A stretch of DNA of 64,000 nt from NCBI RefSeq assembly GCF_029813775.1, contig NZ_JARVKW010000006.1:62001-126000 (forward strand). Reading direction: 5' to 3'. Within the stretch, counting starts at the first letter, position 1; the number at the start of each line of letters is the position of its first letter. Below, one piece after another: positions 26,840-35,231 of the stretch. Under the pieces are notes generated by a model. It was not told the DNA's origin. It did no database searches and saw nothing but the letters and a program-made list of their open reading frames with translations. The stretch is from Streptomyces sp. DH24. GTDB lineage: Bacteria > Actinomycetota > Actinomycetes > Streptomycetales > Streptomycetaceae. The translations under genes and the position numbers were made by a program.

Positions 26840-27080
26840 CATGAGCGCAAGCGCAAGCCAGGCAATGACGCACCTCGTCGTACTCGCCAAGGAGGTGGAC
26901 GAGGACAAGGTCACCCCCGGCGTCCTCGGTTTCATCGTCTTCGCGGCGATGGCGCTGGCGGTGTGGGCCCTGATGAAGTCGATGAACCGGCACATGGGGA
27001 AGGTCGACTTCGAGGAGCCGGCGGACGCCGGCACCGAGAAGACCGAGGCCTCCGGCCCGGCGAAGCCGCGCAAGGGCTGA
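26832..27080 (+). CDS. Small single-pass membrane protein coupled to mca
   Basis: This 82-residue protein has an N-terminal helical part (ASQAMTHLVVLAKEVDEDK), one membrane helix (GVLGFIVFAAMALAVWALM) and a Lys/Glu/Ala-rich cytoplasmic tail. No family function is recognised. The ATG at 26832 overlaps the mca stop by 8 bp, implying translational coupling; ATG 26841 is an alternative. It may localise or assist detoxification, but that is only inferred from position. Confidence 0.75.
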   Translation: MPDMSASASQAMTHLVVLAKEVDEDKVTPGVLGFIVFAAMALAVWALMKSMNRHMGKVDFEEPADAGTEKTEASGPAKPRKG

Positions 27081-27088
27081 CTCCTGTT

Positions 27089-27114
27089 CCCGGGCGCCCC
27101 GCGCGGCGCCCGGG
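27089..27114. terminator. Terminator between the mca operon and the STAND NTPase gene
   Basis: A perfect 10-bp stem (CCCGGGCGCC with its complement) and a 6-base loop lie 8 bp after the stop, between convergent genes. Confidence 0.75.
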
Positions 27115-27185
27115 CCACGGCACCGGGGCGGAGCGGGCTCCGGCGCCGCCCGGCCCGCCCTCGGCGGCCCCCTGCCCGGCCCGCG

Positions 27186-30100
27186 TCACCGCTCCGCCGT
27201 CCGGACCGGCACCCCCATGACCTCACGGGAGTGGCGGGTCGGGGTCATGCCCAGGCGCCAGGCCTGCCAGCCGGATTCCAGGGTGATGCCGCGCTCCAGG
27301 AGGAGCTGGTAGGCGTCGGCGCAGTCGTCCAGCTTGGGGTCGCGCAGCGGATGGTTCGCGCGGGTCAGCTGGGCCAGCTCCTCCTGGGCCACCGCCGTGC
27401 CGACCTCGACGCCGCCCGGGGCCGCGTACGGCAGCAGGGTGCAGCGCAGGAAGCGGGCCCAGTCCGCGCCGCGCAGGTCCCCGTACGAGGCGAACAGGGC
27501 CGCCGCCTCGTCGCACAGGGCCAGCGCCGGCTGCGTGCGCGCGTTGCCCGCGTCGACCACCGCGAGCTCCAGGCAGGTCCAGGCCTCGCCGTGGGCGACG
27601 CCGATGCGGTGGAAGTCGGCGCGGGCGTCCACGAGGAGCTGCCGGGCGAAGCCGGAGTTCCGGAGGGAACCCGTCTGCGCCGCCCGCTGGTCGCGGGTGA
27701 CCCGCGCCGAGTGGTGCCGCGCGCAGGCCAGGCCGTACACGTCGCGCATGCGGGAGAACATCTGGCGGGAGCGTTCCAGCTCGCGCACCGCCCGGCCCAG
27801 GTCGCCGGTCTCCTCCAGCGCCTGGCCCAGGTAGTAGATCGTCCAGGCCTCCCCGCGGGCGTCCTCGTTGTCGCGGTGCCGGGCCGCGGCGCGCCGCAGT
27901 TCCTCCACCGAGGGCGCCGCGTCCCCGTCGACCAGGCGGGCCCGCGCCAGCTGGGTCAGCGCCCAGGCCTCGCCGCGCGCGTCGCGGGTGCGGCCGTACA
28001 GGTCGAGGGCCGTGCGCAGCTCGGACTCGGCGCGGGGTACGTCGCCCATGCGCAGGTTGAGCTGGCCGAGCTGGTAGTGCGCCCAGGCCTGGCCGTGCAC
28101 GGACTCGCCCGCGCGGTGCAGCACCAGCGACTCGGTGAGCAGGCCGAGGGCCTCGGCGAGGCGGGCCCGGTCGCGTTCCACCGCGGCCAGCGCGTGCATC
28201 GTCCACGCCCGGTCCGTGGCCAGCTCGGGGGAGGCCTGCAGGTCCAGCGCCTCCCGCAGCTTCGCCGCCGCCTCCGTCAGATTGCCCTGGTGGTGCAGCG
28301 TGATGCCGAGGGAGCACAGGGCACGGGCCACGCCCGCGTCGTGGTGGGCCTCCCTGTAGAGGTCGACCACGGAGGCGAGGGTGGTGCGCGCCTTGTCGAG
28401 TTCGCCGAGCTGGCGGGCGGCGATGCCGGTGCGCCACTGCACCGAGCGGACCAGCAGGCCCTGGTCGACGGACTGGGCCAGCTCGCTGATCTCACCGAGC
28501 CGGTACAGGTCGCCGCGCAGCAGGCAGTAGTCGCACAGCGCGCCCAGCAGGTTCAGCACGGCCGCCTGGTCGACGCCCTCGGCGTGCCGCAGCGCGGCCG
28601 TGATGAAGCTCGACTCGTCGTCCAGCCAGCGCAGCGCCTCGTCCAGGGAGGTGAAGCCGTGCGAACCGAACCGGTCCGAGCGGGTCGACATGTTGCCGTC
28701 GACCAGGCGCAGCACGGAGTCGGCGAGGTCGGCGTAGTTGACGATCAGGCGTTCCTGCGCCGCCGTGCGCTCCGCCGGGTCCTCCTCGTCCAGGAGGCGG
28801 GCCTGCGCGAAGGACCGCACCAGCTCGTGCAGCCGGTAGCGGTCGCCGCGCACCTGGTCGATGAGGCCGGCCCGGGACAGCTCCGCCAGCCGGCGGGTCG
28901 CCTCCGTCTCGTCGGTCGCGAGCAGCGCGGCGGCGGCAGCGGCGCCCAGTGACGTGCGGCCGGCCAGCGCCAGGCGGCGCAGCAGCCGACGTGCCGTCTC
29001 GGACTGGTCGCTGTAGCGCAGCCACAGCGCCCGCTCCACCGGCTCCACGGGCCCGTAGGCGCCGAGGTCGGCGGCGAGGCGGCGCGGCGAGCGCGGGCCG
29101 AGGGCCGAGCCCGCGGTGCGCAGCGCGAGCGGCAGCCCGCCGCACAGCTCCCGGATGCGGTCGGCGGACTCGGTGTCGTAGGGCGCCGTGCTGTCCTGCG
29201 CGGCGGCGGTGAGCAGTTCCTCCGAGCCGGCGGCGTCAAAGGGCTCGACGGGCAGCTCGTGGACCCGGGCGGGCAGGTCGGCCGGCAGGTCCAGCGGCTG
29301 CCGGGCGGTGACCAGGACGAGGCTGTCGGAGCGCTCCGGGACGAGGGCGCGGACCTGTTCGGGGTCCGAGGCGTCGTCCAGGACGATCGTGACCGGCAGG
29401 CCCGTCAGATGCTGGTGGTACAGCTCGCTCAGCCGCTTGAGCTGCTGGCCGGGCGACGAACGCTCCCGGAACAGCAGTTGCTCCCGGGGCGCGCCGAGCC
29501 GGTTCAGCAGGTGCAGCAGGGCGTCCCGGGTGGACAGCGGTGACTCCTGCCGGCTGTCGCCGCGCAGATCGACCACGCACGCGCCGCGGAAGTAGTCCTT
29601 CAGGTCGTGGGCGGCGCGCACCGCGAGGGCGGTACGGCCGCTGCCGGGCGCGCCGTGCAGCACGACGACCGTCGGCCGGGTCTCGGTGCCGGCCCGCGCG
29701 GCCTGCACCCACTGCCGGATGCGGGCCATCTCCTGCCGCCGGCCCGCGAACGCCCCTGAGGCCACCGGGAGTTGCGCGAAGGACTGCGCCAGGACGTTGC
29801 GGCCGCGGGCCGCCGCGCTCTTGTCGGCGCCGCGCAGCTGCGGGCCGCCCTCGTTCTTCGGGCCGGTGGACGCGCTCAGCACCCGCTGCTGGTCGAGGAA
29901 CGGCCGGATGCCGCGCACCTCCAGCGCCGTCAGCCACTGCAGCCTCAGCTGTTCGGGCCCGCCGGGCTGGCTCGCCGCGCCGGCGCGGTGGTGGGCGGCG
30001 GGCAGATGGGAGCCGACCACCTTCACCACCGTCGCGGCGGCGCCCACGACGCCGACGGTCACCCCGGCGCCGAGCGCGGTCCCGGCGCTGGTGCCCAGGG

Positions 30101-30392
30101 CCAGGTCGGCGACGGTGGCCGCGACCGCGGCGACGCCGGCCACCAGCAACGGGGTGCCGCCGCCCTGGCGGGCGTAGCGCTGGCGCAGGGTGAGCTGTCC
30201 GGCGGCGGCCTCGTCCAGCGCGCGGGTGTAGGCGGCGTACTCGTCGGCGGCCGTGCGGGCCATGGCGTCGAGGGAGCCGCGGGCGCGGGACAGCAGGACG
30301 TTCCCGTCGAGTCTGCCGCCCGAGCGCCGGACCTCCTCCTCGACGGCCCGTGCCAACAGCCGTTCGGCGTCGGCCCGATGACTGTCCCGCAT
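27186..30392 (-). CDS. Membrane-linked STAND NTPase with TPR domain
   Basis: This 1068-residue protein has an unusual order. Residues 1-75 are a helical N-terminal region (ADAERLLARAVEEEVRR). Two hydrophobic segments lie at about 78-130 (LLVAGVAAVAATVADLAL and LGAGVTVGVVGAAATVVKVV). A NB-ARC-type ATPase domain follows, with Walker A HGAPGSGRTAL near 245, Walker B VTIVLDDAS near 335, and a GLPLALRTAGSAL motif near 415. A winged-helix-like region, then about 350 residues of TPRs (for example GEAWALTQLARARLVDG), complete it. Unlike AfsR/SARP proteins, no DNA-binding domain is seen. It starts at ATG 30392 after a GGAGGGGG ribosome site. No effector domain was recognised; signalling or defence are both possible. 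Confidence 0.85.
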   Translation of the reverse strand: MRDSHRADAERLLARAVEEEVRRSGGRLDGNVLLSRARGSLDAMARTAADEYAAYTRALDEAAAGQLTLRQRYARQGGGTPLLVAGVAAVAATVADLALGTSAGTALGAGVTVGVVGAAATVVKVVGSHLPAAHHRAGAASQPGGPEQLRLQWLTALEVRGIRPFLDQQRVLSASTGPKNEGGPQLRGADKSAAARGRNVLAQSFAQLPVASGAFAGRRQEMARIRQWVQAARAGTETRPTVVVLHGAPGSGRTALAVRAAHDLKDYFRGACVVDLRGDSRQESPLSTRDALLHLLNRLGAPREQLLFRERSSPGQQLKRLSELYHQHLTGLPVTIVLDDASDPEQVRALVPERSDSLVLVTARQPLDLPADLPARVHELPVEPFDAAGSEELLTAAAQDSTAPYDTESADRIRELCGGLPLALRTAGSALGPRSPRRLAADLGAYGPVEPVERALWLRYSDQSETARRLLRRLALAGRTSLGAAAAAALLATDETEATRRLAELSRAGLIDQVRGDRYRLHELVRSFAQARLLDEEDPAERTAAQERLIVNYADLADSVLRLVDGNMSTRSDRFGSHGFTSLDEALRWLDDESSFITAALRHAEGVDQAAVLNLLGALCDYCLLRGDLYRLGEISELAQSVDQGLLVRSVQWRTGIAARQLGELDKARTTLASVVDLYREAHHDAGVARALCSLGITLHHQGNLTEAAAKLREALDLQASPELATDRAWTMHALAAVERDRARLAEALGLLTESLVLHRAGESVHGQAWAHYQLGQLNLRMGDVPRAESELRTALDLYGRTRDARGEAWALTQLARARLVDGDAAPSVEELRRAAARHRDNEDARGEAWTIYYLGQALEETGDLGRAVRELERSRQMFSRMRDVYGLACARHHSARVTRDQRAAQTGSLRNSGFARQLLVDARADFHRIGVAHGEAWTCLELAVVDAGNARTQPALALCDEAAALFASYGDLRGADWARFLRCTLLPYAAPGGVEVGTAVAQEELAQLTRANHPLRDPKLDDCADAYQLLLERGITLESGWQAWRLGMTPTRHSREVMGVPVRTAER

Positions 30393-30562
30393 GTCACGTC
30401 CCCCTCCGGCGGCGACTGATTCGCCTACGAGTGTCCTTCGGACGGGGCGTCAGCGCGAGGGGGCGGCGATCACCGGTGACTCCGGCGCGGGAGCGTCCCG
30501 GCCGCCGGGACACCGGATCCGGACAGAGGGCGCGGTACGGCTGGAGGACCGGGGGACCGGCG

Positions 30563-30830
30563 AGGGCCCGGCCCTGCTGATGCTCTCCGGGCGCTCCGCA
30601 CCGCACCACGCCCACCGCGCCGCACCGCGCGGTCGACGACGTGCTCGTGGCCGGCGTGACCCGGCTCGGCACCCTCGGCGGCGACGCCTGCGCCGTACCG
30701 GAGCTGCGCGAGCTGCTGCTGCCGGTGCTGCGCGCCGACGACCGGCTCATCTGGACCTGCCGGCGGGAGCGGCCCGCCGTGCCGCCGGCCCCGGTCGTGG
30801 CACCGGCCTGTGCCGGCTTCCCGGCGTGGA
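30563..30830 (+). pseudogene. Remnant of a type II thioesterase gene
   Basis: Two frames together resemble the C-terminal third of an RifR/SrfAD-like thioesterase. First comes [20 protein letters not shown] (the family's LLxSGRxAP segment). After a frame change near 30625 comes [20 protein letters not shown], then [17 protein letters not shown], matching the family pattern of a PEL block followed by LPxLRADxxLxExY. The nucleophile GHSMG and all upstream parts are missing. It lies between the STAND gene and the YyaL-type gene. The call rests on pattern recall, not alignment. Confidence 0.5.
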
Positions 30831-30892
30831 TGCCGGCAGGGGCACGCTGTGGCGCATGCGCGAGGCGGGGGCGGGTGCGGAAAGATGGGGGT

Positions 30893-32920
30893 ATGCCGAA
30901 CCGACTGGCGCACGAGACGTCCCCGTACCTCCTTCAGCACGCCGACAACCCCGTCGACTGGTGGCCCTGGTCCGCCGAGGCCTTCGAGGCGGCGCGCGAG
31001 CGGAATCTGCCCGTGCTGCTGAGCGTCGGCTATTCGAGCTGCCACTGGTGCCACGTCATGGCGCACGAGTCCTTCGAGGACGCGGCGACGGCCGACTACC
31101 TGAACGCGCACTTCGTCAGCGTCAAGGTCGACCGCGAGGAGCGTCCCGACGTGGACGCCGTCTACATGGAGGCCGTGCAGGCGGCGACCGGGCAGGGCGG
31201 CTGGCCCATGACGGTGTTCCTCACGCCGGACGCCGAACCGTTCTACTTCGGCACGTACTTCCCGCCCGAGGCCCGGCACGGCATGCCGTCCTTCCGGCAG
31301 GTGCTGGAGGGCGTGCACGCGGCGTGGACCGACCGGCGCGAGGAGGTCGCCGAGGTCGCCGGGAAGATCGTGCGGGACCTGGCCGGGCGGAAGTTGTCGT
31401 ACGGGGACGCGCAGGTGCCCGGCGAGCAGGAGCTCGCGCAGGCGCTGCTGGGGCTCACCCGGGAGTACGACCAGCAGCGCGGCGGATTCGGCGGGGCACC
31501 GAAGTTCCCGCCGTCCATGGTCATCGAGTTCCTGCTGCGCCACCACGCCCGCACCGGCGCCGAGGGCGCCCTCCAGATGGCCGCCGACACCTGCGAGCGC
31601 ATGGCGCGCGGCGGGATCTACGACCAGCTCGGCGGCGGCTTCGCCCGGTACTCCGTGGACCGCGAGTGGGTCGTCCCGCACTTCGAGAAGATGCTGTACG
31701 ACAACGCCCTGCTGTGCCGCGTGTACGCGCACCTGTGGCGCTCCACCGGCTCCGAGCTGGCGCGCCGGGTCGCGCTGGAGACGGCCGACTTCATGGTGCG
31801 GGAACTGCGCACCGCCGAGGGCGGGTTCGCCTCCGCGCTGGACGCCGACAGCGACGACGGCAGCGGACGGCACGTCGAGGGCGCCTACTACGTGTGGACT
31901 CCGGCGCAGCTGCGGGAGGTCCTCGGGGACGACGCCGGCCTCGCCGCCCAGTACTTCGGCGTGACCGAGGAGGGCACCTTCGAGCACGGCTCGTCCGTCC
32001 TGCAACTCCCGCTGCAGGAGGGCGTGTTCGACGCCGAGAAGATCGAGTCGGTCAAGGCGCGCCTCCTCGCGGCGCGTGCCGAGCGGCCCGCGCCCGGCCG
32101 GGACGACAAGGTCGTCGCCGCCTGGAACGGCCTGGCGATCGCCGCGCTCGCCGAGACCGGCGCCTACTTCGACCGGCCCGACCTGGTCGAGGCCGCCGTC
32201 GCCGCCGCCGACCTGCTGGTCCGGCTGCACCTGGACGACCAGGTCCGGCTGGTCCGCACCAGCAAGGACGGCCGCGCCGGCGCGAACGCGGGCGTGCTGG
32301 AGGACTACGCCGACGTCGCCGAGGGCTTCCTCGCGCTGGCGTCCGTCACGGGCGAGGGCGTCTGGCTGGAGTTCGCCGGGTTCCTCGTCGACCACGTGCT
32401 GGCGCGGTTCACCGGCGAGTCCGGCGGGCTGTACGACACGGCGGCCGACGCCGAGCGGCTGATCCGCCGGCCGCAGGACCCCACCGACAACGCCACCCCG
32501 TCCGGCTGGACGGCGGCGGCGGGCGCGCTGCTGAGCTACGCCGCGCACACCGGGTCCGAGCCGCACCGCACCGCCGCCGAGCGGGCGCTGGGCGTGGTCA
32601 AGGCGCTCGGTCCGCGCGTCCCGCGCTTCATCGGCTGGGGCCTGGCGGTGGCCGAGGCCGTCCTCGACGGGCCCCGCGAGATCGCGGTCGTCGGCCCCGC
32701 CCCGGACGACGCCGCGACGCGTGCCCTGCACCGCACCGCGCTGCTGGGCACGGCGCCCGGCGCGGTCGTCGCGGTGGGCACGCCGGGCAGCGACGAGTTC
32801 CCGCTGCTCGCCGACCGGCCGCTGGTGGGCGGGGAACCGGCGGCGTACGTCTGCCGCAACTTCACGTGTGACGCCCCGACGACCGACCCGGAGCGGTTGC
32901 GTACCGCGCTGGGGGGATGA
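30893..32920 (+). CDS. YyaL-type thioredoxin-fold / six-hairpin protein (DUF255)
   Basis: The 675-residue protein has an N-terminal thioredoxin-like domain of the DUF255/SSP411 type. It opens with [20 protein letters not shown] and has the CxxC-containing [17 protein letters not shown], followed by [16 protein letters not shown] and [14 protein letters not shown]. An alpha/alpha barrel follows with [12 protein letters not shown] and [12 protein letters not shown], resembling AGE/N-acylglucosamine epimerase-like six-hairpin proteins. Its function is unproven in the family. The ATG at 30893 is where the conserved block starts; 84 additional in-frame residues upstream belong to the thioesterase remnant. 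No partner gene is evident. Confidence 0.88.
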   Translation: MPNRLAHETSPYLLQHADNPVDWWPWSAEAFEAARERNLPVLLSVGYSSCHWCHVMAHESFEDAATADYLNAHFVSVKVDREERPDVDAVYMEAVQAATGQGGWPMTVFLTPDAEPFYFGTYFPPEARHGMPSFRQVLEGVHAAWTDRREEVAEVAGKIVRDLAGRKLSYGDAQVPGEQELAQALLGLTREYDQQRGGFGGAPKFPPSMVIEFLLRHHARTGAEGALQMAADTCERMARGGIYDQLGGGFARYSVDREWVVPHFEKMLYDNALLCRVYAHLWRSTGSELARRVALETADFMVRELRTAEGGFASALDADSDDGSGRHVEGAYYVWTPAQLREVLGDDAGLAAQYFGVTEEGTFEHGSSVLQLPLQEGVFDAEKIESVKARLLAARAERPAPGRDDKVVAAWNGLAIAALAETGAYFDRPDLVEAAVAAADLLVRLHLDDQVRLVRTSKDGRAGANAGVLEDYADVAEGFLALASVTGEGVWLEFAGFLVDHVLARFTGESGGLYDTAADAERLIRRPQDPTDNATPSGWTAAAGALLSYAAHTGSEPHRTAAERALGVVKALGPRVPRFIGWGLAVAEAVLDGPREIAVVGPAPDDAATRALHRTALLGTAPGAVVAVGTPGSDEFPLLADRPLVGGEPAAYVCRNFTCDAPTTDPERLRTALGG

Positions 32921-32997
32921 CGGCTACGGCAAAAGGTGCGGTGGGGCATGACCGGATTGGGCGGCTGTTCGATCAACTCCCGCTGGCCGCCGCTCCG

Positions 32998-33234
32998 TTG
33001 GGAAACGCGGTAGGTATCGGAACAGCCCCCGTGCTTCACAGTTCCCCGATCATCGTGATCGTCGGGCACGACGATCCGGAGACCGCCGAGGTCGCCGAGT
33101 ACGCGGCGGCGCGCGACCCGCGGGTCCGCGTGGTCGTGGACACCCACGCGAAGAAGAACAAGCCGAAGGCCATGAACACGGCGCTGCCGCACTGCCGCGG
33201 CGACGTCGTCGGGGTCTGACGCCGAGGACCAGGT
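32998..33234 (+). pseudogene. Remnant of a family 2 glycosyltransferase gene
   Basis: One frame encodes IIVIVGHDDPETAEVAEYAA and then KKNKPKAMNTALPHCRGDVVG, the nucleotide-binding core of GT2 enzymes. It stops at TGA (33217) just where the catalytic DxD should follow. The next bases in another frame read DAEDQV, the expected DAED motif, so a small deletion has shifted the frame (GTCTGACGCC where GTCTTCGACGCC would be normal). Upstream and downstream parts of the enzyme are missing. Confidence 0.65.
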
Positions 33235-33245
33235 CCCCGGCCGAG

Positions 33246-33392
33246 GTGAAGCCGACGACCGCCGCCCGCTGCGCCTGGCTCGAGCAGCACGAGTACGGCC
33301 GTCTGGAGGTCAACGGCAGGGACGACCCGCTGCGCCTGGACCGCGACAAGGACGGCACCGCCTGCGGCAGGGGCGACGTGCGGCGCCGTTAG
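33246..33392 (+). pseudogene. Excalibur-like calcium-binding domain fragment
   Basis: A 48-codon reading frame from a GTG contains DDPLRLDRDKDGTACG, the signature of the C-terminal excalibur domain (LDRDxDGxAC), preceded by a cysteine (ARCAWLEQ). It lacks a signal peptide and most of a normal host protein, so it is probably a fragment of a secreted protein. Its stop overlaps the end of the converging Mut7-C gene. Confidence 0.45.
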
Positions 33393-34126
33393 ACGCTGCG
33401 GCCGGGCGAGAACTCGGCGAGGGCGCGCTCCACGATGGCTTCCAGCTGTTCGTGGTGCGCGCCCTTCCAGTAGGCGCGCCCGCACTCCCGGCACTGCGCG
33501 AACACGTCGTACGACCGCTGCGTGCCGCCCTTGAGCTGGTCCGCGACCTCTTCCTTGGAGGCCTCGCGCAGCAGCCCGTTGCAGGCGGTGCACCGCGTCC
33601 AGGGGCGCAGCCGGGGCTGGAAGCGGTCCAGGACGTCCCGGAGCTGGTCCTCGGGCCGGGTGCTGTAGACGAAGGCGCCGGCCCACAGTTCGCGGCGGCG
33701 CAGCAGGCCCCGGTCGCGGCTGAGCATGACGCGCTGCTCGGCGGCGGAGCGGGCGGCGAGCGCCGGGTCGCCGATGTCCGTCGACTCGTACGCCGTGTCC
33801 ACGCCGAGCAGCCGCAGCCGGCGGGCCAGCGTGCCGAGGTGCACGTCGAGGAGGAAGCGCAGCGGGGCGCCCGGGACCTGTTGCGGGCGCCGCACGGGCC
33901 GGACGGTCACCGACTCGCCGGCCGCGGGGACGTGCGCGGTGGGCACCTCACGGCCGTCGACGACGAGGGCGCCGACCTCGGTGAGCGGGACGCCGAGCGA
34001 CTCGACGACGTGGCCGAGGGCCGAGACGCCGTCGGTGCGCAGCGCGGTGGCGCCGCCGCGGCGTTCCCCCGGCACGAACAGGTGCAGCTCGGCGGCGAAT
34101 TCCACGTGGATCTCCGGGCGGTTCAC
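33389..34126 (-). CDS. Mut7-C RNase domain protein with N-terminal ubiquitin-like domain
   Basis: This 245-residue protein has a beta-grasp Ub-Mut7-C domain (residues 5-85, ending GESVTVRPVRRP). A PIN-related Mut7-C nuclease domain follows: RFLLDVHLGTLARRLRLLGVD, then AEQRVMLSRDRGLL, supplying the acidic residues. A zinc ribbon of two CxxC pairs closes it (RCTACNGLL and QCRECGRAYW). The architecture is standard for bacterial members, predicted to cleave or process RNA; the target is unknown. It starts at ATG 34126, in line with the family length. Confidence 0.88.
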   Translation of the reverse strand: MNRPEIHVEFAAELHLFVPGERRGGATALRTDGVSALGHVVESLGVPLTEVGALVVDGREVPTAHVPAAGESVTVRPVRRPQQVPGAPLRFLLDVHLGTLARRLRLLGVDTAYESTDIGDPALAARSAAEQRVMLSRDRGLLRRRELWAGAFVYSTRPEDQLRDVLDRFQPRLRPWTRCTACNGLLREASKEEVADQLKGGTQRSYDVFAQCRECGRAYWKGAHHEQLEAIVERALAEFSPGRSV

Positions 34127-34190
34127 CCGGTCAGGATGACATGACGGCCGCCTGCCCGGCCGGTGCTTTTCCGGGGGCGTCCCGGACGGG

Positions 34191-34913
34191 TCACCCGTGC
34201 TGGTACGCCACCAGGGAGATCGCGACGTAGTGCGTGATGAACGCCGCCAGCGTGAAGGAGTGGAAGACCTCGTGGAAGCCGAACCAGCGCGGTGAGGGGT
34301 TGGGGCGCTGGAGGCCGTAGATCACGCCGCCCGCGCTGTAGAGCAGGCCGCCGACGATCACCAGGACGAGGACCGCCACGCCGCCGGCCCGCATGAAGTC
34401 CGGCAGGTAGAAGACGGCCGCCCAGCCCATGGCGATGTAGCAGGGCGTGTAGAGCCAGCGGGGCGCGCCGACCCAGAACACGCGGAAGAGGATGCCCGCG
34501 GCGGCGGCCGCCCAGATGCCCCACAGCAGCCACTGGCCCTTGGCGCCGGGCAGGAGCAGCATCGTCAGCGGGGTGTAGGTGCCCGCGATGATCAGGAAGA
34601 TGTTGGCGTGGTCGAGCCGGCGCAGGATGCCGTCCATGCGCGGGCTCCAGTCGCCCCGGTGGTACAGCGCGCTCACGCCGAACAGCAGGCACGCCGTGAG
34701 GGCGTAGATCCCGCAGGCGACGCGGCCGCGGGTGGACGGGGCGAACGCGGTGAGCACCAGGCCGGCGACCAGGGCGGCCGGGAACATGCCGAGGTGCAGC
34801 CAGCCCCGGAGCTTGGGCTTGACGGGATGCGGCAGGGAGAGCGCGACGGGGCCCCGGCCGGCGGCCGACGACTCCGTGCGCGCGTCGGGAGCGGACGCTG
34901 TCATGCGCTTCAT
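34191..34913 (-). CDS. trhA: TrhA/PAQR (hemolysin III) family membrane protein
   Basis: This ~240-residue protein has seven predicted membrane helices. PAQR signatures are ALYHRGDWSP with HANIFLIIAGTYTP, and the C-terminal FGFHEVFHSFTLAAFITHY, which supply the conserved Ser/His/Asp zinc-site residues typical of ceramidase-like hydrolases. Bacterial members influence membrane homeostasis; the old name hemolysin III is misleading. The start is ATG 34913 (MKRMTAS) or 34904. An inverted repeat just upstream suggests repression by a TetR-type protein not present in the window. Confidence 0.88.
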   Translation of the reverse strand: MKRMTASAPDARTESSAAGRGPVALSLPHPVKPKLRGWLHLGMFPAALVAGLVLTAFAPSTRGRVACGIYALTACLLFGVSALYHRGDWSPRMDGILRRLDHANIFLIIAGTYTPLTMLLLPGAKGQWLLWGIWAAAAAGILFRVFWVGAPRWLYTPCYIAMGWAAVFYLPDFMRAGGVAVLVLVIVGGLLYSAGGVIYGLQRPNPSPRWFGFHEVFHSFTLAAFITHYVAISLVAYQHG

Positions 34914-34919
34914 CGTACC

Positions 34920-34931
34920 TACGGAACCGTA
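34920..34931. promoter_or_regulatory. TACGG-AA-CCGTA inverted repeat before trhA
   Basis: Read on the minus strand it is TACGGTTCCGTA, a TetR-operator-like palindrome 7 bp upstream of the trhA ATG. It overlaps where the transcription start or ribosome site should be. The remaining spacer up to the PEP carboxykinase gene (34932-35231) shows no further clear structure. Confidence 0.45.
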
Positions 34932-35231
34932 AGTTATGCGTTCGAGGACGCCGTTGAGGGCCGGGAGTGGCCATGGTCTCACGGGATACCCGGCCACGGA
35001 CACTGACGGAGTACCCCCGGTGAAGGGGTGGTGACACTCGGAAAACATCGGGACGAGTGGCGATGCTCACTCCGCTCACCTGTGGGCCCCTCTGGACATA
35101 TGGGCACTCTCGTCGGATGATCAAATGAGTGCGGTCGGCACCGGATGAGCGCCAGAGATCGAACCGTGAAGCATCCGGGTCGCAGCCCCCACGGGGCCTC
35201 CAACCAAAAAATCCCTCATTTAGGAGCAATC

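Noticed and set aside
30393-30892. N-terminal extension of the YyaL-type protein to 30641
   Set aside because: The conserved domain starts at [13 protein letters not shown]; the upstream frame instead resembles thioesterase and contains no ribosome site.
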